A stretch of 36,781 nt of DNA from Psychrobacter lutiphocae DSM 21542 (GCF_000382145.1 NZ_KB907652.1:1-36781); one strand, 5' to 3'; counted from the stretch's first letter, positions 8,382 to 17,623 are shown. Notes: generated from the sequence alone by a model not told the origin. A program made the numbers and translations.

Positions 8382-8828
8382 ATCCTCCTTAGTTCCTGAG
8401 CTGTGCTTATGTTAGCCATCTGGTCATGATTGATGATGTTAGCTTATCACAGTAAACCCTATACCTATTTAACTGACAACCATTTAGATGGCAACTATCT
8501 CTCTTATCTGCCAACTACTTATACTTATCTGTACTTATACTTGTCTGCTAGATAATCTTTTGCCTGATAGCTTATGTGGCTTACCCAATATCGGCCTAAT
8601 ATAAGCTGAAGCTATGTATCACTCAATAGTGACTTTATATTCAATTTGTTAATACAGCTAAATTTATATCTGTATTTATGTAGTTTACATATAAATATAT
8701 TCGGATAAAAAACAAACCAATAACCATTACTTTTTAGTCATTTAAGGCTACAACAACAGTTAGTTGACACAAAGAAGAGTTGCCTGATGCTAGCGAAAGT
8801 CACTTGATGCTAAGGCGTGTAATAGGCC
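8382..8828. other. Intergenic region upstream of the hemerythrin gene
   Basis: About 450 AT-rich bases between the minus-strand hemerythrin gene and the next minus-strand gene. It should contain the hemerythrin promoter. I see short repeated runs such as ACTTATACTTATCTGTACTT around 8517-8545 but no recognisable gene, operator or terminator. Confidence 0.4.
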
Positions 8829-9551
8829 TCAATCATTGTCCATTGTACCGATGTCAACCCAAATATCGTCAAAAATATCACCCAAACAAATACGCATCGG
8901 TAACGTCAACTTGGTGCACAAATGTCGCAAACCATGTACGGGAACACCAGCGACTTCAGTATAAGCATAATAAGCTTCCATTTTGCCCATTAAAGGTAAT
9001 TGCTTAATTGTGATTTCATGACCTTCACCATACTGCTCTAAAAATCGATCAAAGGATCGCCAGCCCATACAAATAATATGTTTAGGATTAATCTGTTCAA
9101 TATCGAGTTGAGTGAGGGTTTTATGTTCGTCTTGCATCTTATCAGGTAATTCTGCAAGTTGAGCTTGTAATACCTCTTCTTTCGGTGCTGCAAAATAGGA
9201 AATGAAACTGGTTTCAGCACAGTTCTTTAAACGCTCTATTTCTCCGCCACAAATCACTTCAACGATACGATTGGCATAACGGCTACCGTGTTCAACATCA
9301 TGGATATATTTACACCCAGTGATCTCAAAATCTTTTACCACTGCTTGAGCTCGGCGCGCATCGATATCGCCCCAATCTTCTCTGTTACTATGTCCCGGAT
9401 TAATGCTGACGAATAGCATGTCGGGACGGTGGATCTGGCCAGTAATAAAGTTGCCAGTGTAACAAAGCGGATCATTACCAAGATAAGTATTAGCCGCAGT
9501 GACAAAGCGATTAATTTGTTGCTGCTTGTGTTGAAAATAAGTTATATCCAT
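8829..9551 (-). CDS. Hypothetical protein, possibly uracil-DNA glycosylase superfamily
   Basis: 240 aa, soluble, no signal peptide. I do not recognise it with certainty. The order of motifs suggests the uracil-DNA glycosylase fold: a strand ending in a Pro/Gly/Asn loop (LFVSINPGHSN, about residues 46-56), a central hydrophobic strand ending in a Gly (PKHIICMGWRSF, about 155-166) and a C-terminal strand followed by a His-containing loop (GVPVHGLRHLC, about 203-213). Those match the places where UDG-type enzymes hold their substrate loop and leucine-loop histidine. Catalytic residues cannot be assigned confidently. A start ATG with an AGGGGCGATAGG leader supports translation. The ZIP transporter gene lies 66 nt upstream on the same strand. 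Confidence 0.5.
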   Translation of the reverse strand: MDITYFQHKQQQINRFVTAANTYLGNDPLCYTGNFITGQIHRPDMLFVSINPGHSNREDWGDIDARRAQAVVKDFEITGCKYIHDVEHGSRYANRIVEVICGGEIERLKNCAETSFISYFAAPKEEVLQAQLAELPDKMQDEHKTLTQLDIEQINPKHIICMGWRSFDRFLEQYGEGHEITIKQLPLMGKMEAYYAYTEVAGVPVHGLRHLCTKLTLPMRICLGDIFDDIWVDIGTMDND

Positions 9552-9583
9552 CCTATCGCCCCTTTTAAAGCACTTCTTTTAAA

Positions 9584-9613
9584 CTCATCTATTGTAAGCT
9601 CATCTATTGTAAG
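9584..9613. repeat. 15-bp perfect tandem duplication
   Basis: The unit CTCATCTATTGTAAG occurs twice (9584-9598 and 9599-9613) between two minus-strand genes, just after the ZIP transporter stop codon. Confidence 0.85.
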
Positions 9614-9617
9614 GACA

Positions 9618-10325
9618 CTAAATCAACATCTCACCGATGACACCCACCAAAAACCCCAAGGTTGCACCAAATGAAATCAGATAGTTATTGATTAACTTAC
9701 TCTCAGGTATGATATCTTGAATCAATAAGTACAAAATACCGCCACTAGCAAACACCATCAGCTGTGCTGTTAGCTCTGGATGACCACGCAACAAGAAATG
9801 ACCTAACATAGCGCCAATAATGCCAAAAAAACTAAGCCCAAAAAAAATGATCAAGGTGGTTTTAACACGAAAGCCAGTTTGTACCAAATCACGAAAGGCA
9901 TTAAATGCTTCTGGTAGATTTTGTAAACCAATAAACAAGGCCAATAGCATCGCCATCGAGGGATCTACCGCAAATACAGCACCCAATGCAATGGCTTCTG
10001 GAACAAAATCCATCAGCATCGCTAACAAAGTTGCCATCTGCCCACCTGCTTTAGCTAAGTGGCGATCTATCACCATAAATAGCACCGCACCCAACAAAAA
10101 AGAGCCAGCCATACTCCAAACTGTTAAGTGCTCCAAACCTTTGGGTATTAAAACAAGTGCAATGGCAGATAAAATAATACCAGCACCAAAAGACATTAGT
10201 GTATGGACACACTGGTCTTTAAATAAGCTTTGCTTGACATGATGATCAAACTGATAAGCCAATAATCCACCTAAAAACACCGTAATTCCTGAAAATCCAG
10301 CAAATAATAATAATTGTAGTGGCAT
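9618..10325 (-). CDS. ZIP-family divalent metal transporter
   Basis: 235 aa with about eight membrane segments. ZIP-type signatures are visible in the two metal-binding helices: MDFVPEAIALGAVF (about 105-118) and GLQNLPEAFNAF (about 133-144). The usual HS/HN-x-PEG histidines are replaced by Asp/Phe and Gln/Asn, as in divergent ZIP branches, so metal specificity (Zn, Fe or Mn) cannot be predicted. It is 20 nt downstream of the FUSC gene on the same strand and probably co-transcribed. The ATG at 10325 follows an AGGGAAATGAG leader. Confidence 0.75.
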   Translation of the reverse strand: MPLQLLLFAGFSGITVFLGGLLAYQFDHHVKQSLFKDQCVHTLMSFGAGIILSAIALVLIPKGLEHLTVWSMAGSFLLGAVLFMVIDRHLAKAGGQMATLLAMLMDFVPEAIALGAVFAVDPSMAMLLALFIGLQNLPEAFNAFRDLVQTGFRVKTTLIIFFGLSFFGIIGAMLGHFLLRGHPELTAQLMVFASGGILYLLIQDIIPESKLINNYLISFGATLGFLVGVIGEMLI

Positions 10326-10345
10326 CTCATTTCCCTAATAAATCG

Positions 10346-11653
10346 CTACACATCTAAATCACTTTCACCGCCATAAGCATGAATACGGCGTTGCTCTTGA
10401 CGTTGATAGCGAAGCCCCGACCCTTTATACCATTCAGCCTTACTTTGTTGCAATAAATCACTTAAACCTTGCAATTGTCGCTGCAGAGTATTGGTTAGCC
10501 AAAAATAACCTTGCCACTCAAAAGCCAACATAGAAATACTTGGATAATCAGATACTTGAATCCGAGTTATGGGTCTAAACATCTCGTCACTAGGACTTCT
10601 TAATACGGCAGCAATATGGCGCATGGCTTGGGTCAACTCACGGTGATAATGATCCATCAAAATACGATTTTCATCATCAATAGGGATGTAAGCCAACTTT
10701 GGGGCAGCGCTAAGCAATAAATCTATGGTACCAATGATATTGCGTTGTGTGCGCTGTATCATATCTAGCGTCTGTGTATCCATACCTGACTCTCTGGCGG
10801 TCGCAGCGATATGCCCTCTTACCCGTAGTAAACGTTTATTAATTTCTTTAAACTGCGCCACCATGTCTTTATTGACATAGGTGGTTAGATTTTTTTCATA
10901 GGGCGTATCTAGATCGGTCACTGTGGTAGCACCAAGATCCAGTTGTACGTGCTTTTGGCTAGACTTTTCATCTTCAGTAGCAGCTTCCTCAGTAGCTGCA
11001 TCAGAGGTAGATTCTGAAAAGCGATTGTCTAAACTGGGATCTGAAATATAGGACTCTACCCCATCATACATATTGGCACAGGCTTCCAAATTATTTGCTA
11101 ATAAAAAGCGCCACATTAAGGTCGCCTTTAACGGCAAAATTAAGGTAGCAAGAACAGCAATTACCGTCCCTATCAGCACGTTTAGGGCTCGAGCCAGTCC
11201 ATCAGGACCAACACTGTTATCACTAGCGATAATCATACTCATGGTAATACCAGTAAGCATACCTATATAACCAAGCCTTTTAATTGAATAGTAGCCAATA
11301 ATCGAGCTGATGATGCCTACCAGCACATAATAAATCCATGCTACATTTGAAGATTGTAAGATATCTTGTCCTAGCCACATCAAACCTAAACCAACCACAA
11401 TACCTAGTAAGGTTCCTATAATACGTTCTTTGGCTTTGGTATAAATAGCGCCTTGATACTGCAATAAACCCAAAATTATAAAGACAGTGATGGTTGACCA
11501 CTCTGAGTGTGGGATTTGAGTCCATTGGCTAAAAAGTAGGGTGACAACTACTGCGACACCAAGACGAATGGCGTGCAGTATATTGGCATTTAGGTAGCGG
11601 GCATAAGGCTCGACAAAAGGGGAAATCAAGCGTAACGATAGTTTCTTTTTCAT
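10346..11653 (-). CDS. FUSC-family inner-membrane protein
   Basis: 435 aa. The N-terminal 190 residues hold about six membrane helices with the FUSC pattern (AIRLGVAVVVTLLFSQW, IPHSEWSTITVFII, AKERIIGTLLGIVVGLGL, ARALNVLIGTVIAVLA). The remainder is a soluble, helical and highly charged domain with an Ala/Glu-rich low-complexity stretch at about 210-230. Relatives include the aromatic-acid efflux component AaeB and fusaric-acid resistance proteins, but many FUSC proteins have unknown cargo and no membrane-fusion partner (AaeA) is present here. It is the first gene of a two-gene unit with the ZIP transporter. Confidence 0.8.
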   Translation of the reverse strand: MKKKLSLRLISPFVEPYARYLNANILHAIRLGVAVVVTLLFSQWTQIPHSEWSTITVFIILGLLQYQGAIYTKAKERIIGTLLGIVVGLGLMWLGQDILQSSNVAWIYYVLVGIISSIIGYYSIKRLGYIGMLTGITMSMIIASDNSVGPDGLARALNVLIGTVIAVLATLILPLKATLMWRFLLANNLEACANMYDGVESYISDPSLDNRFSESTSDAATEEAATEDEKSSQKHVQLDLGATTVTDLDTPYEKNLTTYVNKDMVAQFKEINKRLLRVRGHIAATARESGMDTQTLDMIQRTQRNIIGTIDLLLSAAPKLAYIPIDDENRILMDHYHRELTQAMRHIAAVLRSPSDEMFRPITRIQVSDYPSISMLAFEWQGYFWLTNTLQRQLQGLSDLLQQSKAEWYKGSGLRYQRQEQRRIHAYGGESDLDV

Positions 11654-12065
11654 GCGTTAGGGCTTCGTATTCTAGTAGTGGTATATGTTGTTATTTACTT
11701 TCTATTTTATATACTGTATTTTTTATTTGCTATCCAAACCTGAGTGACGTGGACGCAAATTACTGTTATTTTTCATTAATATTTTATTGTAAGCGGTTAA
11801 TACCGTAGCAGGTTTCAAGTAAATTGGCTATGACATCACTGTGGGAATGATGATATTGGTAGACTATAATTTAGTACAGCATATTAACAACAACTTACAT
11901 CCAAAACCTGCTTTATACGAAAGCAACAAGACTCTTATCAAGCGACAACATTTTCTTACCCAAACATTTTTTATTCGTTTCTATACTCTATTAACAAAAA
12001 CAACTTTAGCAAAAACATCTTTAGCAAAAATACCCTTACACTAACATTTGTAAAAGGAGAGACCT
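11654..12065. other. Divergent intergenic region between the FUSC gene and the DUF1328 gene
   Basis: About 410 AT-rich bases that should contain the promoters of both divergent genes. Near the DUF1328 gene an AACTTTAGCAAAAAC / ATCTTTAGCAAAAAT repeat occurs (about 12002-12032). An open frame at 11841-12044 runs over this repeat, has unusual composition and no family resemblance, and is not called. Confidence 0.4.
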
Positions 12066-12221
12066 ATGTTTAGATGGGCTATTATCTTCGCAGTAATTGC
12101 ATTAATCGCAAGTTTATTTGGTTTTAGTGGTATTGCAGGAGTTAGTAAAAGCTTTGCATATATCTTCTTAGTGGTAGCAGTTATCTTATTTATCTTTGGT
12201 TTTATCTCTCGAAAAACCTAA
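12066..12221 (+). CDS. DUF1328 (YtjA-family) small membrane protein
   Basis: A 51-residue peptide beginning [20 protein letters not shown] and containing [13 protein letters not shown] followed by a second hydrophobic helix, ending ISRKT. This is the two-helix pattern of the DUF1328/YtjA family of inner-membrane peptides, usually 50-60 aa. An AAAGGAG ribosome binding site lies 7 nt before the ATG. The function of the family is unknown; homologues are often stress-induced. It stands alone, divergent from the FUSC gene. Confidence 0.9.
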   Translation: MFRWAIIFAVIALIASLFGFSGIAGVSKSFAYIFLVVAVILFIFGFISRKT

Positions 12222-12254
12222 TACAGTACCAACAAAGATACAGTACCAACAAAG
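12221..12254. repeat. 17-bp perfect tandem duplication
   Basis: The unit ATACAGTACCAACAAAG occurs twice (12221-12237 and 12238-12254), starting at the last base of the DUF1328 stop codon. Confidence 0.88.
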
Positions 12255-12542
12255 CGTAGGTACAATTCAGTAAATACAAAACAGATAGCAAACCAAGTAA
12301 AGAGCAAAAACAAATAAGAGCTACTAGGGCGTGTCCCTAATCTCGATCTCACCAATTCAAAATTTAAGTACCTACGCATACTTACCTTGTAACAACCCTC
12401 AGCGCATTAATTAACGAATATAGCTAAATATTAAAATGCGCAAAGTATTCAAAGGCTAGACATCACTAAAGGTGTGTTAGCATGGTTTATACATTTTCTC
12501 ATTTTTACTTATCCTATTTACCTAACTAACGGAGCCTAACCT
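12255..12542. other. Intergenic region upstream of the metallophosphoesterase
   Basis: Contains an inverted repeat GCGCATT/AATGCGC (12402-12408 and 12435-12441) and a GGGCGTGTCCCTAATCTCGA stretch (about 12329-12348) that looks like the end of a mobile repeat but has no partner I can find. The bases following the inverted repeat (CGCAAAGTATTCAAAGG) recur with little change near 13595 (CGCAAAGTATTTAAGGG), on the other side of the metallophosphoesterase gene. The metallophosphoesterase promoter must lie here, but I cannot assign hexamers. Confidence 0.4.
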
Positions 12543-13526
12543 ATGATTTATGACGTGATTGGTGACATTCATGGTCATGCCAATAAGTTAATAGGATTAC
12601 TTGATAAACTTGGCTATCATCTCACTAAGCACGAAACCCTGGGTATAACGTACTATCAACCACCAGCAGGTCATCGTGCTATATTTATTGGTGACCTTAT
12701 TGACAGAGGCACACAAGAGCTTGAAACTCTAAATATTGTCTATTCTATGCTAGATGCTGGGGTAGCGGATGCCATTATGGGCAATCATGAATATAACGCC
12801 CTAGCCTATGCAACTATTGACAAAACGGCAAGTAAACAACTGACAGGCTCCAAAGATAGTATATATCTACGCCGACATAGCCAAACCCACACCCGCCAGC
12901 ATCAGGCTTTTTTAGATGAAGTTCCTTTTGGTTCAGAGGCTCATCAATACTGGCTGAAACGCTTTTATGAGCTTCCTCTATGGCTAGAAACTGAGCATGC
13001 CTGCTTTATACACGCCTGTTGGGATAGTGATAAAATGACGGTAATCAAGCCCTTTTTAACCGCTGATAACCGTCTTACTCAAGAGGCGCTTCAGCGTAGT
13101 GGGCAAAAGAATTCTGAAGAGTATAATGCCATAGAGCGCTTATTAAAAGGCGTTGAAGTAGCGCTTCCTGATGGCGCAAGCTTTACTGATAAAGATGGTG
13201 CCGTGCGCCATCGGGTGCGGGTACAGTGGTGGCTTGAGCAGCTACAAGGCAAGCGAATTGTTGATATCGCCCGTGCCCCAGCTTGGGATATGCAGCAGCT
13301 GCCTCAAGATGCTATTGTGGATAATCTTGACTTTCAATTAAAAACTACCAAGCCTGTATTTATTGGTCATTATTGGCTAACTGGTACTCCGCAGCCTTTA
13401 AGCTCACAAGTGGTATGTACCGATTATTCAGTTGCAGGTAAAGGATATTTAACCGCTTATCGCTTTGATAGCAATAATCCTTATCCGCTCTCTGCAGACA
13501 ATTTTGTGCAGTATATCGATCCATAG
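12543..13526 (+). CDS. Calcineurin-like metallophosphoesterase
   Basis: 327 aa with the full set of metallophosphoesterase motifs: GDIHGH at 7-12, GDLIDRG at 50-56, GNHEY at 80-84, a His in FIHACWD and a His in FIGHYW near the C-terminus. These ligate the two catalytic metals. The arrangement resembles PrpE/ApaH and serine/threonine phosphatase-like enzymes, so the substrate may be a phosphoprotein or dinucleoside polyphosphate; the sequence does not decide. Cytoplasmic, no signal peptide. A GGAG ribosome binding site lies upstream of the ATG. Monocistronic, ending at a shared terminator with the convergent LysR gene. Confidence 0.85.
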   Translation: MIYDVIGDIHGHANKLIGLLDKLGYHLTKHETLGITYYQPPAGHRAIFIGDLIDRGTQELETLNIVYSMLDAGVADAIMGNHEYNALAYATIDKTASKQLTGSKDSIYLRRHSQTHTRQHQAFLDEVPFGSEAHQYWLKRFYELPLWLETEHACFIHACWDSDKMTVIKPFLTADNRLTQEALQRSGQKNSEEYNAIERLLKGVEVALPDGASFTDKDGAVRHRVRVQWWLEQLQGKRIVDIARAPAWDMQQLPQDAIVDNLDFQLKTTKPVFIGHYWLTGTPQPLSSQVVCTDYSVAGKGYLTAYRFDSNNPYPLSADNFVQYIDP

Positions 13527-13655
13527 CATTTGATTTAAAGTTTTGACTTCTCTTCCTCGTTAAACCATAGCTACCCAACCTACTCGCCATATCCGCAAAG
13601 TATTTAAGGGTCTCAGCAGGGTAAACATTCGTCAGTTAGTATAACGTAAACATTA

Positions 13656-13686
13656 AAACAGCCCTGATATAACAACAGGGCTTTAT
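13656..13686. terminator. Bidirectional terminator between metallophosphoesterase and LysR genes
   Basis: AGCCCTG and CAGGGCT (13660-13666 and 13676-13682) form a 7-bp stem with a 9-nt loop, preceded by AAAAC and followed by TTAT, between two convergent genes. The short T-runs are weak in both directions but the position is right. Confidence 0.7.
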
Positions 13687-13696
13687 GGTAATTAGC

Positions 13697-14647
13697 TTAT
13701 AAAAAAGACTTAATTAAGGGTGATAGACAGCCTTGGTTAATAAGTGCCTCATCCCACTCAGGCAAAGGTGAAACCTTCTCTATTAAAAAATCCAGCACAC
13801 CACGTATTTTTATTAAGTTACGTGAGTTAGCAGGAAAGACTGCACGTAAGCTGTATCTAGGCATTGGATAGTCAACCAATATTGGTATCAGCTTGTTGTT
13901 TAATAAGCTATCTCTTGCCACAATTGTCGGTAAGCAAACTATGGCACCACCGGTTAACGCAAAGTCATGAAGTAGATGGATAGAGCTAGAGGACACTCGG
14001 GGCTTGACTGAGAACTCTTTGAACTCTTTGTCAATTAGAAATTTAAGCTTATTTCTCTCTGGATAATTTGAGTAAAACCCCAACTCATATTTATGAAGCT
14101 GGTCAGGATGCTCTGGACGACCATACTTTTTGATAAAACAAGGCGAAGCACACATGACACGATTAATTTGGAATATTTTACGCTCAATAAGACTAATGCC
14201 TCTTGGAGGAAAAACCTGAAACACAATATCAAACCCACTAGTAACTGGATCAACAATAAGGTCATTAATGGTAATCTCTAGCTCTATATCCTTATATTGT
14301 TGCGTAAAATCTGTCAGAACCTCATTAAAAAAACTCAACGCAAAGCCTGGTGCCATATATACTCTTAAACTACCATGCATGGCACTTTTTGCATGCGACA
14401 TACCGACTATTAAATGATCAAAGCGATTTATTAGTTCAGCAGCCTCTAAATAGTATTTTTCACCTATTTCTGATAGGCGTACTGTGCGTGTACTTCGATG
14501 AAACAAAGGAGCATTAACCAAGTCTTCAAGTTGTTGAACTCGAGTGCTGACCACAGAACGGGTAACTCCTAACTGATTAGCAGCTTTTACAAAACTTCCA
14601 CTTTGAGCAACTTTAACAAATGCTTCCATGCATTTTAGCTTATCCAT
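13697..14647 (-). CDS. LysR-family transcriptional regulator
   Basis: 316 aa. The N-terminal winged helix-turn-helix (residues 1-60: MEAFVKVAQSGSFVKAANQL, then GVTRSVVSTRVQQLE) and the linker RTVRLSEIGEKYY are typical of LysR-type regulators of the CrgA/DmlR-like group, followed by a periplasmic-binding-like effector domain. It is not divergent from an adjacent target gene; upstream of it (plus-strand coordinates higher) lies yaiI. It is the only DNA-binding regulator other than the ECF sigma in the window, so it is a candidate, unproven, for the GTT-N11-AAC site near the hydroquinone genes 9 kb away. Confidence 0.9.
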   Translation of the reverse strand: MDKLKCMEAFVKVAQSGSFVKAANQLGVTRSVVSTRVQQLEDLVNAPLFHRSTRTVRLSEIGEKYYLEAAELINRFDHLIVGMSHAKSAMHGSLRVYMAPGFALSFFNEVLTDFTQQYKDIELEITINDLIVDPVTSGFDIVFQVFPPRGISLIERKIFQINRVMCASPCFIKKYGRPEHPDQLHKYELGFYSNYPERNKLKFLIDKEFKEFSVKPRVSSSSIHLLHDFALTGGAIVCLPTIVARDSLLNNKLIPILVDYPMPRYSLRAVFPANSRNLIKIRGVLDFLIEKVSPLPEWDEALINQGCLSPLIKSFL

Positions 14648-14776
14648 AATAACTCAATCTCAGTTGTGAAAACTTACTAACAGTATTTATAGAACATAAA
14701 ATATACTTTAACAAATATGCATGCGTATTGCCTACCACATATCTTACTTATATCTGATAAAAGCACTCAAATCGCT

Positions 14777-14847
14777 GCAGTTTAAACATTAGGCAGTTTA
14801 AACATTAGGCAGTTTAAACATTAGGCAGTTTAAACATTGAGCAGTTA
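14777..14847. repeat. 16-bp tandem repeat, four copies plus a partial fifth
   Basis: The unit GCAGTTTAAACATTAG starts at 14777, 14793, 14809 and 14825 (the last copy ends GA instead of AG), followed by GCAGTTA. Each unit contains the palindrome GTTTAAAC. The array ends exactly on the stop codon of yaiI (14845-14847), so the partial copy supplies the stop. Confidence 0.92.
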
Positions 14848-15294
14848 ACGCACCAATTTATTCAACCCATCAGCAAACTGCTTTTTATCTTTATCAGAAT
14901 AAGGCTTTTGGCCGCCCATTTGAGCAGGGTCTAGCATGCCTGTTGAGCGCATGGTATCCATAAAGTCACGAGCATTTAGCTTTTGTTTGATGTTGTTTTT
15001 ATCATAGATCACTCCATGTGGCGTTAGTACTTGTCCGCCATTTTCCAGCACATCATTGGCTAGAGGAATGTCACTGGTGATGACCAAATCGCCTTTTTTG
15101 ACATTATCAGCAATATAATCATCGGCCACATCAAAGCCTGAGCCGACTACTTTCATAGTAATCAGCGGTGACTTGCGTACTTTAATAGGTTGATTGGCCA
15201 CAAAAATAGCGGGCGTATTGGTACGGATAACTGTTTTGGTGATTAAGTCCTTGACTACTAGCGGGCAGGCATCGGCGTCAATCCAGATGACCAT
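14845..15294 (-). CDS. yaiI: UPF0178 / YaiI family protein
   Basis: 149 aa from the ATG at 15294, which gives the family start MVIWIDADACPLVVKDLI. Other conserved parts are visible: GFDVADDYIADNV, GDLVITSDIPLA and ARDFMDTMRSTG. The fold is related to PIN-like nucleases and the acidic residues in DADACP and TSDIPLA may bind metal, but the biochemical role is unknown. The frame is open to a TTG at 15345 that overlaps the purK stop codon as TTGA, so translation coupled to purK with an extra 17 residues is possible. It is the last gene after purK on the strand. Confidence 0.85.
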   Translation of the reverse strand: MVIWIDADACPLVVKDLITKTVIRTNTPAIFVANQPIKVRKSPLITMKVVGSGFDVADDYIADNVKKGDLVITSDIPLANDVLENGGQVLTPHGVIYDKNNIKQKLNARDFMDTMRSTGMLDPAQMGGQKPYSDKDKKQFADGLNKLVR

Positions 15295-15341
15295 GGTTTT
15301 CTTATCTTTTACTGCTTTTCTGCTATCTTGTGTTTCAATAC

Positions 15342-16541
15342 TCAAGTATCTAGCCCCATTTTATTTGGTAAGACACGCACCAATTGTTCTAGTGCTGGTT
15401 CTAAGTTGGTAACGTCATTTGGCATCAAGGTAATATGGGCAATTTTGCGATCGTCACGCTCTTGTTTGTGGTAGGTATGATAGTGAGCACCGTCAATGGC
15501 AAGGACCTCTATTAGGCTTGGATAGTTACCTAACACGTTGACCATGATAGATGGATAAACATTGTCGGTATCGCCTAAGGGTAAGCCAACGACAGCACGA
15601 ATATGGTTTTCAAACTGACTGGTAACTGCCCCTTCGATACTCCAATGCCCAGAATTATGTACCCGAGGGGCAATTTCATTGGCAAGGATAATATCTTTGT
15701 CATTTGCATCCTTAGTTACAAATAGCTCAAGCGCCATCGTACCGACATAGTCCAAGTGGGTCATTAGTGTTTCAATGGCAGCCTTGGCGGTTGGTAACAG
15801 ATGACTGGTCCCGACTGCTGGCGCATGCGAGGTTGCCAAAATACCATTGTGATGGTGATTTTCGACCAAATCATAACAGCGGATACTGCCATCTTGTGCA
15901 CGAGTGGCGATGATAGACACTTCACGGCTAAAGTTGATAAACCCCTCTGCTATGAGGGGGGCTGGAGTTGGAGTCAAATTGCCTTTACCAGTGACTGCAT
16001 CTCCAAGCTCATACCAAGCCTGATCAATATCGGCATCAGTTTTTATCACAAACTGACCTTTACCGTCATAGCCGCCACGGCTGGTCTTGAGCACCAAAGG
16101 CAAGCCCAACTCAGCACAGGCTACGTATAACTCTTGCTTAGAATTGACACTTTGAAATGGAACGGTTTGGATGTTTAGCTGATTAAATAGTGTCTTTTCA
16201 CGTAAGCGATCTTGTGCTACCTCTAGCGCAAGTGGTGGCGGAAACATACCTTGTTTTTTACCATTATCAGACAGTTGCTGTAAGCGGGTAACTGTATCGA
16301 TAGGTGTGTTTTCAAACTCAAGCGTAAACACATCAGCAGCTGCGATAAAGTCCTCAAGTTGCTCGCTAGTAAAAACCTCACCATATAACGAGGCAGGGCA
16401 ATTTGGCGCATCTTCTAAAAATACACAGCGATATCCAAGTGGTAAAGCGGCTTCGGCAAGCATCATACCGAGTTGACCACCACCAAGTATACCAAGGGTA
16501 TAGATAGTTTGGTTAGTAGGATAAGCATTGGCTGTTGTCAT
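15342..16541 (-). CDS. purK: N5-carboxyaminoimidazole ribonucleotide synthetase (PurK)
   Basis: 399 aa ATP-grasp enzyme of purine synthesis that makes N5-CAIR from AIR, bicarbonate and ATP. The N-terminal LGILGGGQLGMMLAEAA, the ATP-grasp segment PLVLKTSRGGYDGKGQFVI (about 150-170) and the C-terminal metal and substrate segment NEIAPRVHNSGHWSIEGA are diagnostic. It lies downstream of purE on the same strand, but a 166-nt gap containing an intrinsic terminator separates them, so purK may have its own promoter or depend on read-through. Confidence 0.95.
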   Translation of the reverse strand: MTTANAYPTNQTIYTLGILGGGQLGMMLAEAALPLGYRCVFLEDAPNCPASLYGEVFTSEQLEDFIAAADVFTLEFENTPIDTVTRLQQLSDNGKKQGMFPPPLALEVAQDRLREKTLFNQLNIQTVPFQSVNSKQELYVACAELGLPLVLKTSRGGYDGKGQFVIKTDADIDQAWYELGDAVTGKGNLTPTPAPLIAEGFINFSREVSIIATRAQDGSIRCYDLVENHHHNGILATSHAPAVGTSHLLPTAKAAIETLMTHLDYVGTMALELFVTKDANDKDIILANEIAPRVHNSGHWSIEGAVTSQFENHIRAVVGLPLGDTDNVYPSIMVNVLGNYPSLIEVLAIDGAHYHTYHKQERDDRKIAHITLMPNDVTNLEPALEQLVRVLPNKMGLDT

Positions 16542-16625
16542 GTTGGACTCTTTATACGGTTAAGGTTAAAGATATAAAAATCATAAAATAAGCTTATAAC
16601 AACAAGCTTCTAAAAATAGTATAAC

Positions 16626-16662
16626 GCTAAAAAACAAAAAGGTGCTAATTGCACCCATTTGT
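16626..16662 (-). terminator. Intrinsic terminator after purE
   Basis: On the minus strand the stem GGTGC-AATTA-GCACC (plus-strand 16641-16655) is followed by TTTTTGTTTTTT. It lies about 45-50 nt past the purE stop codon, between purE and purK. Confidence 0.82.
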
Positions 16663-16707
16663 TTGATTATTATCGTCTTTCTGCTCTGGCTGGCGACTGA
16701 CTTACAC

Positions 16708-17283
16708 TTAGGTGTTAATAATACCAGGTGTTGGGCTGGCTAAGACCGTTTGCGTTTGCTGTTGACGGAACTTTAGCAATTTCTTTGCCAATGCCTCATC
16801 TTGCAGCGCTAGAATTTGAATCGCTAATAAGCCTGCATTATAAGCACCAGCGGTGCCAATAGCGAGTGTACCGACCGCAATTCCCTTTGGCATTTGTACA
16901 ATGGATAATAAGCTATCCCAACCGCTCAAGGTTGATGACTTAACAGGAACACCTAATACTGGCAATTCTGTCTGACTGGCACACATACCTGGTAAGTGAG
17001 CTGCACCACCTGCACCTGCGATAATGACTTGCAACCCCTTATTTTTTGCGGACTTGGCATAATCAAAAAGCTTATCAGGAGTACGGTGTGCTGACACCAC
17101 TTCACACTCAAAAGGCACTCCAAAATCTGCCAATAATTGCACGCCCAAACTCATAGTAGCCCAATCAGATTGTGAGCCCATAATAATGCCCACTTTTGCA
17201 TCTCCTGCAGGAGATTGAATTGGTCCTAGGGGTGCATCAGCTTTTGGTGTATTGGATTTTGGTGAGTTAGTGGCATTTGCCAT
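16708..17283 (-). CDS. purE: N5-carboxyaminoimidazole ribonucleotide mutase (PurE)
   Basis: 191 aa from the ATG at 17283, which has an AAGGAA sequence 9 nt upstream; the frame extends nine codons further to an ATG at 17310 without a good binding site. The class I PurE core shows [32 protein letters not shown] and the C-terminal [12 protein letters not shown]. It converts N5-CAIR to CAIR after PurK. A non-conserved Pro/Ala/Ser-rich extension of about 30 residues precedes the core, which makes it longer than E. coli PurE (169 aa). Confidence 0.95.
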   Translation of the reverse strand: MANATNSPKSNTPKADAPLGPIQSPAGDAKVGIIMGSQSDWATMSLGVQLLADFGVPFECEVVSAHRTPDKLFDYAKSAKNKGLQVIIAGAGGAAHLPGMCASQTELPVLGVPVKSSTLSGWDSLLSIVQMPKGIAVGTLAIGTAGAYNAGLLAIQILALQDEALAKKLLKFRQQQTQTVLASPTPGIINT

Positions 17284-17623
17284 GATATTCAATTTCCTTA
17301 CAAAAAACATTCATCATACAAAATTTTTGAGTGAATAAAAAGTCACTTTTGCAAAAACTATCATAACTTAACAGAGCAATCTCATACTCTGCTCTTGGTT
17401 ATATCCGCTTACCTCACCCTCACTTCAAAAAAAATATGTAACACTAGGGGTGGTATAGGTAGTGCTAAGTTAATACAGGCCATACTCATATAGCAACTCT
17501 ATGCCACCTTTAATTAATTAAACTCTAGGAATTGGTCAATATCTAGATATTACCTACATTCATCGCCTTGATTAAGACAAATTTATCTTAACTCTTCCTA
17601 CGAAGATGGCTGCTCAACAGACC
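17284..17623. other. Intergenic region between purE and the Rieske ferredoxin gene
   Basis: About 340 bp. It must contain the purE promoter (17284-17400), where I see only AT-rich DNA without clear hexamers. Three short palindromes follow: TTTAATTAATTAAA (17509-17522), ATATCTAGATAT (17539-17550) and TTAAGACAAATTTATCTTAA (17572-17591). The last could act as a weak terminator for the catabolic operon that ends at 17624. Confidence 0.4.

Noticed and set aside
11841..12044. 67-aa open frame upstream of the DUF1328 gene
   Set aside because: It has no ribosome binding site or known motif and reads through a short local repeat.
12329..12348. GGGCGTGTCCCTAATCTCGA as an insertion-sequence terminal repeat
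   Set aside because: No inverted partner or transposase fragment is found nearby, so I only mention it as possible.
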